Made by a program: the position numbers and the translations under genes. A stretch of 64,000 nucleotides of DNA from Rudanella sp031411995 (GTDB lineage: Bacteria > Bacteroidota > Bacteroidia > Cytophagales > Spirosomataceae): assembly GCA_031411995.1 (NCBI GenBank), contig JANOCD010000143.1, positions 100,567-164,566 of the forward strand, given 5' to 3'. The first letter of the stretch is position 1. Each line of letters begins with the position of its first letter. Shown here piece by piece: positions 42,355 through 51,394 of the stretch. Under the pieces are notes generated by a model that was not told the DNA's origin, did no database searches, and saw nothing but the letters and a program-made list of their open reading frames with translations.

Positions 42355-42831
42355 TTTCTTCTCTTTAATATAGTCGTTCGTCATCACCGTTTTGTCGGGG
42401 TGAAGCACCACCTGTTTCAGTACCTCACACACGAACAGATCGTGGTCGCCTGCGTCGATTTGACTCACTACCCGGCATTGGGCGTAGCCGATGGCTTCTG
42501 TTAAAAAAGGGCATCCGCGCTCATCGAGGGCGTAGGGCAGGTTTTTGAATTTGTCTTTCGTCCGGCCGCTTTGCTGTCCCAACTTCCGAATCAGATTTGT
42601 TTGGTCCGTAGCCAGCAGGTTTACGTTCAGTATACCACTTTCCCGCACCAGTTCAATCGTATGATCGGGTTGATAGAGAGCCACAACCAGGTGGGTTCCG
42701 CCCATACTGGTTTGCATTACCCACGTAGCGATGTTGGCATTCCGGCGACCGTCGCGGTCCGGCGTTCCGGTGGTGACCGTTGTGATGGAATGGACATCGT
42801 AATTCTTGTATTTCAGTAGTCGTTTGGGCAT
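42340..42831 (-). CDS. Flavin reductase-like (FMN-binding split barrel) protein
   Basis: The protein has about 163 residues from ATG 42831 (MPKRLLKYKNYDVHSITTVT); an in-frame start at 42852 is possible but falls upstream of the -7 box. It shows NANIATWVMQTSMGGTHLVVALYQPDHTIELVRESG, LNVNLLATDQTNLIRKLGQQ and a C-terminal AGDHDLFVCEVLKQV, the layout of the FMN-binding flavin-reductase-like family. It would transfer reducing equivalents to FMN or act as a small oxidoreductase. The partner is unknown. Confidence 0.85.
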   Translation of the reverse strand: MPKRLLKYKNYDVHSITTVTTGTPDRDGRRNANIATWVMQTSMGGTHLVVALYQPDHTIELVRESGILNVNLLATDQTNLIRKLGQQSGRTKDKFKNLPYALDERGCPFLTEAIGYAQCRVVSQIDAGDHDLFVCEVLKQVVLHPDKTVMTNDYIKEKKLVRG

Positions 42832-42838
42832 CGTTTGA

Positions 42839-42846
42839 CAAAGATA
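42839..42846 (-). promoter_or_regulatory. -7 promoter box (TATCTTTG) seven bases before the flavin reductase start
   Basis: The leftward strand reads TATCTTTG, then seven bases, then the ATG at 42831. The transcript should have a very short leader. Confidence 0.55.
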
Positions 42847-42904
42847 AAGCAACCTGCTTTCTATTACTCCCGACTCCTTTTTCCCTTTCCTCCCTTCTCC
42901 CCCT

Positions 42905-42912
42905 TATATTTG
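42905..42912 (+). promoter_or_regulatory. -7 promoter box (TATATTTG) of nuoL
   Basis: TATATTTG lies 21 bases before the ATG at 42934 and supports that start rather than one further upstream. Confidence 0.55.
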
Positions 42913-42933
42913 CGGGCCAATCTTTCCTCATTC

Positions 42934-44850
42934 ATGGACGAACCGCTCGAAACCGCTCTCATCACGCTTATTTTACTACTACCTTTTGTGGGGTTTCTGG
43001 GCGTTCGGATGAGTTCGCAACGGTGGGCGGGTACTCTGGCCATTACCCTGACGGGAATCGGCTTAGGGCTGTCAGTAAGCCTGTTGAGCATCACCACAAT
43101 GCCAATGGTGCCGATTCTGAGTGAATGGGTCAGGTTGTTTGATACCCCTTTTTTTGTTGGCTTCCGGCACGACCACCCTTCGGTTATCATCCTGATTCTG
43201 GCTCACTTTGTGGCTCTACTGGTCCAAATTTATTCGCTCGCCTACCTCGAAAACCAAGCCGACAGACCGCGTTATTTTAGCTATCTCCAGTTGTTTGTGG
43301 GCGCCATGGCCGGTATTCTGCTGGCTAGCAACCTGATTGTTTTATACGGATTCTGGGAGTTGGTGGGGCTGGCTTCCTATCTGCTCATTGGTTTCTGGTA
43401 TCACAAACCCGAAGCTGCCCGTGCGGCTCAGAAAGCATTTCTCTACAATCGGGTTGGCGATGTGGGCTTCCTGATTGGTATTTTACTGACATACAGGCTA
43501 TTTGGTACGTTTGAGTTTGCTTTACTAACCGATGAAGCCCCAACCGGGGTCGGTTTGCTACTGTTCATGGGGTGCATGGGCAAGTCGGCGCAGTTTCCAC
43601 TTATTGGCTGGCTCCCCGATGCCATGGAAGGTCCCACGCCCGTGTCAGCTCTGCTCCACGCGGCCACGATGGTGGCAGCCGGTATCTTTTTACTGGCTCG
43701 AATTCACCCTTTACTCTCCCCCGATGCATTGGTTGTGGTGGCCCTCATTGGCACCCTGACAGCACTTTGGGGCGGTTTCTCGGCACTATTCCAAAACGAC
43801 ATCAAAAAGGTACTCGCGTTTTCCACAGTAAGTCAACTGGGGTTGATGGTGGCGGCCATGGGAACCAACAACGTGACCGGGGGGCTGTTTCACCTGTTGA
43901 CTCACGCATTTTTTAAGGCCGGGCTATTTTTAGGAGCCGGGGCAATTATTCATGCCCTCCATACCCAGGATATGCGGCATATGGGGGGGCTGCGTCAGCG
44001 TATGCCCGTCACGTTTTGGAGTTACGTTATTTGTGCGGCCTCCCTGGCTGGGGTGCCACTCCTATCGGGGTTCTTATCCAAAGAAAGTATTCTGGGGGGT
44101 GCTTTTGGCTGGGCAAGTGAGCAGGCGAACCCCTTGGCTTTCCTGATTCCGGTGGCCCTGTTACTCACATCGGGCCTGACTGCCCTCTATATGACTCGTC
44201 AGGTTCGGATGGTGTTTTTGGGCGACGGCTTTGTATCCGGTAAGCCAGAAAGCCAACCTCACGAACCCAACTGGCTCTTGCTGGGGCCAGTGGTGTTGCT
44301 GGCTATTTTTTCAGCCTGGTTCTGGTTCGCTCTGAATCCACTTTCGGCGCAGGGCAGTTGGGTTGAGTCCTGGTTATCGGTTACCAGCCTGGGCCACCCT
44401 GTCAGTGCCCCGGAAACAGGCCACACAGCCCCGATCTGGCTGGCTCCGGCATCCATTCTGCTGGTTCTTTTAGGTGGGTGGTTTGGCTTCCGCCTGCGCG
44501 ACCCCGCCCCCGACCGACTGGTGGTACGGGCCTCTGTCCGGTATGGTTTTTTAGATGAATTCCTGACCTGGCTGGTGGTGTTGCCCATTCGGCGGTTGGC
44601 CAATTGGCTGCACCGGGCCGACGTTCGCGTGGTCGATGGTTTGGTGAACGGCACGGGCATCGGGACCGTTGTGGTGGCTCATTTGGCTCACGCACTCGAC
44701 CGCTATGGGGTGGATGGCCTGGTAAATGGTGGTGCCTGGGTTGCTGGTCGTTTAGGTAAGCTAACGCGCTCTGTGCAGAGTGGCCGGGTGCAGTCCTACA
44801 TTACGGCGGCTGTAGTGGGTTTGTTATTACTGATTTGGTTGATACTTTAA
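42934..44850 (+). CDS. nuoL: NADH-quinone oxidoreductase subunit L
   Basis: The 638-residue protein starts at ATG 42934 (MDEPLETALITLILLLPFVG). It has about 15-16 transmembrane helices, with the antiporter-like core LYGFWELVGLASYLLIGFWYHKP, FPLIGWLPDAMEGPTPVSALLHAATMVAAGIFLLARI, LTHAFFKAGLFLGAGAIIHAL (conserved Lys), and the C-terminal NuoL arm with LDEFLTWLVVLPIRRLANWL and SGRVQSYITAAVVGLLLL. It is a proton-pumping subunit of complex I. nuoM follows six bases later, but no other nuo genes occur in the window. Confidence 0.93.
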   Translation: MDEPLETALITLILLLPFVGFLGVRMSSQRWAGTLAITLTGIGLGLSVSLLSITTMPMVPILSEWVRLFDTPFFVGFRHDHPSVIILILAHFVALLVQIYSLAYLENQADRPRYFSYLQLFVGAMAGILLASNLIVLYGFWELVGLASYLLIGFWYHKPEAARAAQKAFLYNRVGDVGFLIGILLTYRLFGTFEFALLTDEAPTGVGLLLFMGCMGKSAQFPLIGWLPDAMEGPTPVSALLHAATMVAAGIFLLARIHPLLSPDALVVVALIGTLTALWGGFSALFQNDIKKVLAFSTVSQLGLMVAAMGTNNVTGGLFHLLTHAFFKAGLFLGAGAIIHALHTQDMRHMGGLRQRMPVTFWSYVICAASLAGVPLLSGFLSKESILGGAFGWASEQANPLAFLIPVALLLTSGLTALYMTRQVRMVFLGDGFVSGKPESQPHEPNWLLLGPVVLLAIFSAWFWFALNPLSAQGSWVESWLSVTSLGHPVSAPETGHTAPIWLAPASILLVLLGGWFGFRLRDPAPDRLVVRASVRYGFLDEFLTWLVVLPIRRLANWLHRADVRVVDGLVNGTGIGTVVVAHLAHALDRYGVDGLVNGGAWVAGRLGKLTRSVQSGRVQSYITAAVVGLLLLIWLIL

Positions 44851-44856
44851 GGGAAC

Positions 44857-46536
44857 ATGCTGCTTTCATTACTTATATTTTTACCGCTTCTCGGCTCTCT
44901 CGTAGTGGCATTGCTCCCCAGTTCGCAACGGGGGCAATTCCGGTGGATTGCGTTGGGCATCACGGCAGCAAACCTGCTCGTGAGTGGCTTGGTTTATACG
45001 GCCTTCGATCAGACCCAGACCGACTATCAAATTGGTCAGCAGCTCGACTGGATTACCCTTTCATTGGGCAACCTCGGTTCGGTTTCCATCGACTACCTAG
45101 TCGGGATCGACGGCATGAGTTTCCCGCTGATTCTATTAACGGCGGTAGTAATGCTGGTGGGCGTTATCTCCTCATGGAACATTCAGGAGCGGCAACGGGC
45201 CTATTTTTCGCTTTATCTGTTGCTCACGGGTACTGTGATGGGCTGCTTTCTGGCTCTCGATTTCTTTCTGTTCTTCCTGTTCTTTGAGTTCATGCTGTTG
45301 CCCATGTATTTCCTGATTGGGCTGTGGGGTGGGCCACGCCGGGAATACGCCAGCCTTAAGTTTTTCCTATATACTCTGTTTGGCTCGGTGCTGATTTTAT
45401 TGGTGATGATAGGCCTGTCGATGTCAGTAATGGACCCCGTCAGCACGGCTCTTGCCACCGGACTTATCAACAACCCCGGCGAAGCCGACATCAATGTAAT
45501 CAGGCTGATACAGGCGCAACTGGCCAACGGTCAAATTGACCCCTCTCGCCTTGTTCACACGTTCGATTTTCGGTATTTGGCCGACGGTGGTAACTACCTG
45601 CCCAGTTCGTTTCTGAGTTTGTCGGGCGAAACATTTCCATTGGGCATTCCCGCCCGGATGCTGGCTTTTTGGGCCGTTTTTCTGGGGTTTGCCATTAAAT
45701 TACCCATTGTTCCCCTGCACACATGGCTCCCCGATGCCCACGTGGAAGCCCCCACGCCAGTATCGGTTGTGTTGGCAGGCGTATTACTCAAAATCGGCGG
45801 ATATGGTTTCCTGCGCATTGCCTGGGGCTTTTTCCCTGATGCCGGTGCCGAATATGCCCGCGTGTTAGCCGGGTTGGGCGTGCTGTCGATTGTCTATGGA
45901 GGCCTGAATGCACTGGCTCAAAACGACATCAAAAAAATGATTGCCTACTCGTCGGTGTCGCACATGGGATTTGTGCTGTTGGGTATTGCCTCACTCACGG
46001 CGGAGGGCATTAACGGAGCCATCTACCAGATGGTGAGCCACGGGATTTTGTCGGCCATGTTGTTCCTCATCGCCGGGGTCATCTACGACCGCACCCACGA
46101 CCGGCGGATCGACTCATATCGGGGTCTGAACCACGCCATGCCTCAGTATGCTACTCTCACGGCAATAGCCTTTTTTGCCTCGCTGGGTCTGCCCGGATTT
46201 TCGGGCTTTGTGGGTGAATTGTTCACGCTGATGGGCAGCATGAAATCGGCCTGGTTACCGGGTTGGCAAACGGCTCTGGCCACGCTGGGCATTGCGCTGG
46301 CTGCCGGGTATTTTTTGTGGACCCTCCAGCGCATGTTCTTTGGACCCTACTGGAACCGCCACGAAACAGCCGCTGTCTCAGGAACCTCTTCCCTGGCCGA
46401 CCTCACCCCCCGCGAACGGTGGCTGTTGATTCCGTTAGGGTTATTTTCGCTTGTTCTGGGCTTATTTCCCAACTTCGTTTTCAACCTCAGCAGCGCAACG
46501 GTCAGCGAGTGGTTAAAGCGGTTTTTGGTGGAATAA
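44857..46536 (+). CDS. nuoM: NADH-quinone oxidoreductase subunit M
   Basis: The 559-residue protein is an antiporter-like subunit of complex I with about 14 transmembrane helices. Motifs: FLLFFEFMLLPMYFLIGLWGG-like segment near residue 142 (conserved Glu), FAIKLPIVPLHTWLPDAHVEAPTPVSVVLAGVLLKIGGYG near 282 (conserved Lys and His), QNDIKKMIAYSSVSHMGFVLLG near 352, and MVSHGILSAMLFLIAG. A roughly 60-residue hydrophilic loop (residues 195-255) is larger than in E. coli NuoM. It is six bases from nuoL, so it is cotranscribed. Confidence 0.94.
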   Translation: MLLSLLIFLPLLGSLVVALLPSSQRGQFRWIALGITAANLLVSGLVYTAFDQTQTDYQIGQQLDWITLSLGNLGSVSIDYLVGIDGMSFPLILLTAVVMLVGVISSWNIQERQRAYFSLYLLLTGTVMGCFLALDFFLFFLFFEFMLLPMYFLIGLWGGPRREYASLKFFLYTLFGSVLILLVMIGLSMSVMDPVSTALATGLINNPGEADINVIRLIQAQLANGQIDPSRLVHTFDFRYLADGGNYLPSSFLSLSGETFPLGIPARMLAFWAVFLGFAIKLPIVPLHTWLPDAHVEAPTPVSVVLAGVLLKIGGYGFLRIAWGFFPDAGAEYARVLAGLGVLSIVYGGLNALAQNDIKKMIAYSSVSHMGFVLLGIASLTAEGINGAIYQMVSHGILSAMLFLIAGVIYDRTHDRRIDSYRGLNHAMPQYATLTAIAFFASLGLPGFSGFVGELFTLMGSMKSAWLPGWQTALATLGIALAAGYFLWTLQRMFFGPYWNRHETAAVSGTSSLADLTPRERWLLIPLGLFSLVLGLFPNFVFNLSSATVSEWLKRFLVE

Positions 46537-46616
46537 ACGGCCCATTCCCTCACAATCTTCCAACACGAAGCCATTACTCCTGTTATTTAATAGAATAATA
46601 AAAACAACGGGAAATC

Positions 46617-47381
46617 ATGGCGAACAAGACAGAATCTCTGGCCAAATTACCCGGCATGGCTCAAATCGATCCCATGCCGAGCGGTTCCAGCAAAATCAAT
46701 GTGGGCGAAAATGAACGGGTTTTCTCTGTAGTAGGTGGTGCCCTGTTAACGGCTATCGGCCTTCATCGGGGTAGTGTTGGCGGTGCATTGTTAGCCGTGA
46801 TTGGGGGTGCGCTGGTCTTTCGCGGATCTTCGGGCTATTGCCCTCTCAATGAAGCCATTGGCCGCAATACCGCCGAGGGCAAATCAGAAACCGATGTGAT
46901 CGAGATTGCGGAGGTGGTCACGATCAACAAACCCCGTGAGGAGGTATATGCGTACTGGCGGAAATTGGAAAACCTGCCCAAATTCATGACGCATCTCCAG
47001 TCGGTTACACAACTTGATGAAAAGCGGTCGCACTGGGTGGCCTCAATTCCGGGTACGGAGACATTCGAGAACTTTGGAAATATAGAGTGGGATGCCGAGA
47101 TCGTGGAAGAAGAACATAACGACCGGCTGGTTTGGCGGTCGGTGCCGGGTGCCAGCATCGACAATTCGGGTGAGGTTCGGTTCACCAATTCGCCAAAAGG
47201 AAGTGGCACCGAAATTCATGCCGTGATAAAATACCGTCCACCGCAGGGTGTAGTGGGCGAGCTGGCTTCAAAACTGCTCAACCCCCTCTTCAAAAAGATG
47301 GTCGAGGGCGATATCAAACGCTTTAAACGTCTGCTCGAAACCAACAATATCCCCCTTGGGCAGGAGGAGTTGGTAGCATAA
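46617..47381 (+). CDS. SRPBCC-family protein with N-terminal DUF2892-like membrane segment
   Basis: The 254-residue protein has a hydrophilic N-terminus, then ENERVFSVVGGALLTAIGLH and SVGGALLAVIGGALVFRGSSGYCPLNEAIG (residues 31-86). This is the two-helix DUF2892 unit with its Cys, followed by a START/SRPBCC-like domain (residues 97-240): EVVTINKPREEVYAYWRKLENLPKFMTHL and RFTNSPKGSGTEIHAVIKYR. The second domain binds hydrophobic ligands in other members. It is followed by a bidirectional terminator. No partner gene. Confidence 0.85.
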   Translation: MANKTESLAKLPGMAQIDPMPSGSSKINVGENERVFSVVGGALLTAIGLHRGSVGGALLAVIGGALVFRGSSGYCPLNEAIGRNTAEGKSETDVIEIAEVVTINKPREEVYAYWRKLENLPKFMTHLQSVTQLDEKRSHWVASIPGTETFENFGNIEWDAEIVEEEHNDRLVWRSVPGASIDNSGEVRFTNSPKGSGTEIHAVIKYRPPQGVVGELASKLLNPLFKKMVEGDIKRFKRLLETNNIPLGQEELVA

Positions 47382-47413
47382 AAAAACGGGCCGCACAGCG
47401 GCCCGTTTTTTTT
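47380..47413. terminator. Bidirectional terminator between the SRPBCC and transglycosylase genes
   Basis: A perfect 9-bp stem ACGGGCCGC/GCGGCCCGT with loop ACA, with six A on one side and eight T on the other. It serves both converging genes; the transglycosylase stop at 47412 lies in the T tract. Confidence 0.95.
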
Positions 47414-48629
47414 ATAGCTGTTCCCACGCCAATCGCCAGCCATTGCTGGCCATCTCGTAGCTGGGGGGCAGTTTCACACCCGGTTGCCTGGTTTTTTCAA
47501 CGGCCACCAACCGAAGGCTGATGGTGGTCTGCGACTGTGCCGTTACCAACCGGTCGGTATGCAAAAAGACCCGCCCTGAAGTGGGTTCGATCATGTCGAC
47601 ATTGGCATAGAGCAGATCACCCACGGAAACCCGCTGTCCGTTGATTTCGCTGGGTTGCACCACCTCAAACAACACCAACTGACCTTCCGTAAGCGCGTCT
47701 TCGCCTAAACGCCGGGTTATTAATCGCGGGGCGGCCGGTGTATTTGTTATAACTGAAACATCAACGGCAGGCGCACCGGCTACCGTCTCTTCGTCAAGAT
47801 CTACATCGGTGATGAGCGTTATCTCTTCCTCCAGAATCTTTGCCATTGGCGTTGCATGAATTTCGACTTCAGGTGTAGCAGAGGGGTCAGGTTTCTCTGT
47901 TTGATAAGAGGCCATAATTGCCTGGCGATCCTGAGTTGACATTGTCGTTTTTTCATCGCTCAGTTCGGCCACCGTTCGGTCGCTGAAATACTGGCGATAG
48001 TCGGCAGGATGGGTCAGCAGTTCTTTGATCGCCATCGCCTGATACACATAAACCTGTGTTTCGGTAGCCCGGTAGGGCATCGCCATCGGGTGCTGGTCGG
48101 GAAACCGACGGCGCAGGTTTTGCACGTAGGTTGGACCAGCATTGTAGGCAGCTGCTACCAGCATCCACGACCCCAACTGGGTGTAGAGTTGCTTGATGTA
48201 CTTACAGGCTGCGTGGGTGGCCTTCATCAGGTCGTAGCGTTCGTCGTGCCCTCTGCCTACGCGCAAGCCCAGCAAACGGCCTGTTTCAGGCATGATTTGC
48301 CAAAAACCAGCCGCCCCCCTTCGTGACACTGCCGAATTGATGGCGGCACTTTCGAGGAGAGGTAAAAACCGAAAATCTTTGGGAATGCCGTAGCGGGCAA
48401 TAATCGGGTCGATTAGCGGAAACACCACCGAAGCCCGGCGTTTCAGGGCTGTCAGATGCGAGGGTTGTGCGGCCTGCCGGTTCAGAATTCGAAACCAGCG
48501 TTGCTTCACAGCAGGCAGATGTTCGGGTAGATTCTCGCCACAAAAGGCCACTTCAGCCGTGTTTTGAGCCAGTACCGATGTCGATAGTAAAAAGCAGGAC
48601 GTTAGGGTAGAAAGTACGGTTTTTAGCAT
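47412..48629 (-). CDS. Lytic transglycosylase (SLT, MltD-like)
   Basis: The protein has 405 residues from ATG 48629 (MLKTVLSTLTSCFLLSTSVL, a signal peptide); a GTG seven codons upstream is open. The SLT domain spans about residues 70-190: IPKDFRFLPLLESAAINSAVSRRGAAGFWQIMPETGRLLGL (catalytic Glu in LLES), YDLMKATHAACKYIKQLY and WMLVAAAYNAGPTYVQNL. The C-terminal region (residues 270-405) has no LysM motif I recognise. It cleaves peptidoglycan in the periplasm. It ends in the shared terminator. Confidence 0.88.
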   Translation of the reverse strand: MLKTVLSTLTSCFLLSTSVLAQNTAEVAFCGENLPEHLPAVKQRWFRILNRQAAQPSHLTALKRRASVVFPLIDPIIARYGIPKDFRFLPLLESAAINSAVSRRGAAGFWQIMPETGRLLGLRVGRGHDERYDLMKATHAACKYIKQLYTQLGSWMLVAAAYNAGPTYVQNLRRRFPDQHPMAMPYRATETQVYVYQAMAIKELLTHPADYRQYFSDRTVAELSDEKTTMSTQDRQAIMASYQTEKPDPSATPEVEIHATPMAKILEEEITLITDVDLDEETVAGAPAVDVSVITNTPAAPRLITRRLGEDALTEGQLVLFEVVQPSEINGQRVSVGDLLYANVDMIEPTSGRVFLHTDRLVTAQSQTTISLRLVAVEKTRQPGVKLPPSYEMASNGWRLAWEQL

Positions 48630-48771
48630 TAGAGATCGGTTAGGGTACACGTGTTACGGTTACGCTACTCAACGGTTGCTTCACTCGCTCCACTGTTCCT
48701 CCGTCCTCGTTTCTGCCCTGAAAACTCCCCCAACCGTAGCCCTATAATGGGTTTTTGCTGGGTTGGCAGAC

Positions 48772-49380
48772 TCAATCCTGCAACCGGATTATGAAATTCT
48801 TGATCGCGTTTTTCTTGATGATTCGCGTCAGTTTTCCCCCTTCATAGATGTACTCATCTTCGCGGTCGTCGAACCGGGCGCGATACGCTCCTTTGGGGGT
48901 TTTCGTCAGTATGTAATAATCGCCAAAATACTCGGCGAAAACCCGGTTTCGGCCAACCGGTTCGCTAAAGTACAGATTAACAACAGAATAATCAATATTG
49001 GCGGCTTGAGTGGTCTGTCGTTCATACTTATACTGACTGGCTTTAATGTCGTAGTGATTGCCGTTCCAAACCGTGCTGGAAGCGTAGTTTCCGCGATTTG
49101 TCCGGGCTTCGACTACTGCTGAGAGGAGCTTATCACCCTTATATTGGACAATCGTTTTATAGTAAATTTTAACCTTGTAGACCAGCAAATTCACCACTAC
49201 ATCGCTGATTGTAGTGTAGGTGGTGAGGTCACCCTGGGGCTGGCGGGTAGCAGTCATTGTACCAATTTTGGCCCCTGCCATTTCGATGACATAGCGATGC
49301 GTCTCCGGTTGGGCAGCGGCCTGTGACGTGAGGCAAATAAAAAGCAGAATCAGGGCAATGGGCATAGGCAAGATTTTCAA
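48772..49380 (-). CDS. Secreted DUF6134-like protein
   Basis: The 202-residue product has a signal peptide (MKILPMPIALILLFICLTSQ, then AAAQ). The TTG at 49380 gives the Lys-containing signal start and is preferred over an ATG at 49365. The mature part is beta-rich with repeats typical of the DUF6134/DUF3108-type family: HRYVIEMAGAKIGTMTATRQ, KIYYKTIVQYKGDKLLSAVVEARTNRGNYASSTVWNG and VNLYFSEPVGRNRVFAEYFG. Function is unknown; it is likely periplasmic. Confidence 0.72.
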   Translation of the reverse strand: MKILPMPIALILLFICLTSQAAAQPETHRYVIEMAGAKIGTMTATRQPQGDLTTYTTISDVVVNLLVYKVKIYYKTIVQYKGDKLLSAVVEARTNRGNYASSTVWNGNHYDIKASQYKYERQTTQAANIDYSVVNLYFSEPVGRNRVFAEYFGDYYILTKTPKGAYRARFDDREDEYIYEGGKLTRIIKKNAIKNFIIRLQD

Positions 49381-49529
49381 AATAAAAGCAAAATTGATGT
49401 CAAACTTACGGAGATCAGCAGAAAACCGCCTTAAAACGTCATGAAGATTGGTCCATGAAATTTTGGCTGTTGACCTAATTCAGCGTAAATTGAGCATTCG
49501 CCCACTCCGGTTCAAGCAGCTACTAAACC

Positions 49530-50183
49530 ATGAAAGGAAACGATCTCGATTTATATTTAAGCTTAGGTTATTTTCGAATGCAACAGGATATGTTTACGTG
49601 CCGATACGTGGTTTTCGATACCACGTTCAGTGCCGTACATTGGTTACGCATTGATTTGGAACGGGCCGAGTTTGGAAAAAAACAACGGATATTGCTCCGA
49701 AATAAAGAGAAATTCAGGATTCAGATTAAGCCACTTGTCCTATCCAAAGAAATCGAAACCCTGTATTCCCTGTACCGGGATTCAGTGGATTTCGATGCGC
49801 CCCAAACGGTTGATGCCTGTTTGTTTGGTGGTGTTACCTATAATGTCTTCGATACGTGGACTGTCGAAATCAGGGATGAAGACCGGCTGATTGCCGTGGG
49901 GGTTTTCGATAATGGAGCGAAAAGTATTGCGGGCATCATGAATTTTTATGACCCTGCCTATTATAAATATAGCTTGGGTAAGTGCCTGATGCTGTTGAAG
50001 ATGGAATATGCTCAACAGCAACAAAAAGCCTATTACTATCCAGGCTATTTAGCCAGTGAGTATCCCAAACTCAATTACAAACTGTTTGCCTGTGAGGCCG
50101 CCACAGAGGTTTATAATGACAACACAGGTGAATGGTATCCCTTTTCGTGGGATATGATAAGCGCGTTACTGGCATCGGAGTAA
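49530..50183 (+). CDS. Arginyl-tRNA-protein transferase-like protein without the N-terminal Cys motif
   Basis: The 217-residue protein resembles the ATE/Bpt family throughout: LGYFRMQQDMFTCRYVVFDT at the N-end, IETLYSLYRDSVDFDAP, DEDRLIAVGVFDNGAKSIAGIMNFYDPAYYKYSLGKCLMLLKMEYAQQQQKAYYYPGYLASEYPKLNYKLF near residues 118-187, which is the conserved GNAT-like core. The N-terminal CGYC-type cluster of canonical ATE is absent, and an in-frame stop lies six bases before the ATG, so it cannot be restored upstream. It may transfer an amino acid from a tRNA to an N-terminal acidic residue (N-degron). A terminator follows. Confidence 0.72.
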   Translation: MKGNDLDLYLSLGYFRMQQDMFTCRYVVFDTTFSAVHWLRIDLERAEFGKKQRILLRNKEKFRIQIKPLVLSKEIETLYSLYRDSVDFDAPQTVDACLFGGVTYNVFDTWTVEIRDEDRLIAVGVFDNGAKSIAGIMNFYDPAYYKYSLGKCLMLLKMEYAQQQQKAYYYPGYLASEYPKLNYKLFACEAATEVYNDNTGEWYPFSWDMISALLASE

Positions 50184-50226
50184 ACAAACAGGCCCCACCG
50201 TTGAACGTATAGGGCCTGTTTGTTTA
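50181..50226. terminator. Terminator between the arginyltransferase-like and DUF2795 genes
   Basis: TAAACAAACAGGCCC pairs with GGGCCTGTTTGTTTA over a 16-base loop. The T-rich right arm serves the rightward gene and the A-rich left arm may serve the leftward one. The stop codon of the first gene lies in the stem. Confidence 0.88.
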
Positions 50227-50256
50227 TATCGGGAAGTGGGCAACTGTTTGCTGCCC

Positions 50257-50478
50257 TCAATACTCATCCTCATTAAAGAAGAAATCATCTTTGGTGGGAT
50301 AATCCGGCCAGATTTCTTCGATGCTTTCATAAGGTTGACCATCGTCTTCCAATTCCTGTAGGTTTTCCACCACTTCGAGTGGGGCACCTGAGCGGATTGA
50401 GAAGTCAATAAGTTCGTCTTTGGTAGCAGGCCAGGGGGCATCTTCCAGATAGGACGCCAGTTCGAGAGTCCAGTACAT
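50257..50478 (-). CDS. DUF2795 family protein
   Basis: The 73-residue protein (MYWTLELASYLEDAPWPATK, ELIDFSIRSGAPLEVVENLQ, then an acidic tail ending FFFNEDEY) matches the small DUF2795 family. In Bacteroidota these are short, acidic, cytoplasmic proteins of unknown function. The gene stands alone between a terminator and the cutC promoter region. Confidence 0.85.
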   Translation of the reverse strand: MYWTLELASYLEDAPWPATKDELIDFSIRSGAPLEVVENLQELEDDGQPYESIEEIWPDYPTKDDFFFNEDEY

Positions 50479-50650
50479 ACGTGTTGCTCGTTTTAAAGTC
50501 TAAATTTATGAGGGTGCAAAAGTAAAAAAATTTGCATATCCAAATGCGTTTTCTGAAAATTCTTCATTCCAATGCACTGAATGGTATTCAGGCCATTAAC
50601 TGAGCCATTTACCTTTTGTTTACTTTGCGGCCAAATAACGATTTTTTATC

Positions 50651-51394
50651 ATGCAAATTGAAGTTTGCTGTTATTCTTTATCCGATTGCCAGGCAGCCCA
50701 ACAAGCTGGTGCCAATCGAATCGAATTATGCGGAGGTCTGAGCGATGGAGGTCTCACACCCAGCATCGGGTTGGTTCAGTTGGTGCATCAGCAAATTTCT
50801 TTGCCCGTTTGGGTAATGGTTCGGCCACGCGGTGGTGATTTTGTGTATGATGAATCCGAAATAGCCGTGATGCAGGCCGATATCGAAGCCATGAAAAAAG
50901 CGGGTGTCGATGGCCTCGTTTTGGGTTGCCTGAATCCCGACGGAACCGTTGACGAACGCCTGACCCGCCAACTTATTAACTGGGCCTCTCCCCTACCCGT
51001 CACCTTCCACCGCGCCTTCGATCTCACCAGCGACCCGTTTGAGGCCCTTGAAGCCATTATCCGCACGGAAGCTGTTCGCATTCTCACCTCCGGCCAACAA
51101 CCCACCGCCGAAGCTGGGGCCGACTTGCTCCGGGCCTTGGTGAAACAGGCCGCCGGACGAATCGAAATCATGGCCGGTGCAGGAATCAATACCCAAAACG
51201 CCCGTCTGCTGGCCGAAACCGGCGTTGATGCGCTCCACATGAGCGGACAGCAAACAACCCCCAGTCCCATGCAATTCCGGTCTCCTACGGTGAAGATGGC
51301 ATCGGCAGTTCAGGGCGAATATGAGCGGTTTGGCACGAGCGAAGAGCGGCTGCGTATGGTTCGTACAGCACTCGACGGGGGCCATCAGTTGTGA
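50651..51394 (+). CDS. cutC: CutC family protein
   Basis: The 247-residue TIM-barrel protein has the CutC hallmarks: EVCCYSLSDCQAAQQAGANRIELCGGLSDGGLTPS at the N-end, VWVMVRPRGGDFVYDESEI near residue 55, GADLLRALV, and GVDALHMSG near 190. CutC was named for copper homeostasis, but its exact reaction is uncertain; newer work links it to uroporphyrin or other roles. The last 110 bases overlap the 3' end of the convergent glycosidase gene, the largest overlap in the window. Confidence 0.93.
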   Translation: MQIEVCCYSLSDCQAAQQAGANRIELCGGLSDGGLTPSIGLVQLVHQQISLPVWVMVRPRGGDFVYDESEIAVMQADIEAMKKAGVDGLVLGCLNPDGTVDERLTRQLINWASPLPVTFHRAFDLTSDPFEALEAIIRTEAVRILTSGQQPTAEAGADLLRALVKQAAGRIEIMAGAGINTQNARLLAETGVDALHMSGQQTTPSPMQFRSPTVKMASAVQGEYERFGTSEERLRMVRTALDGGHQL

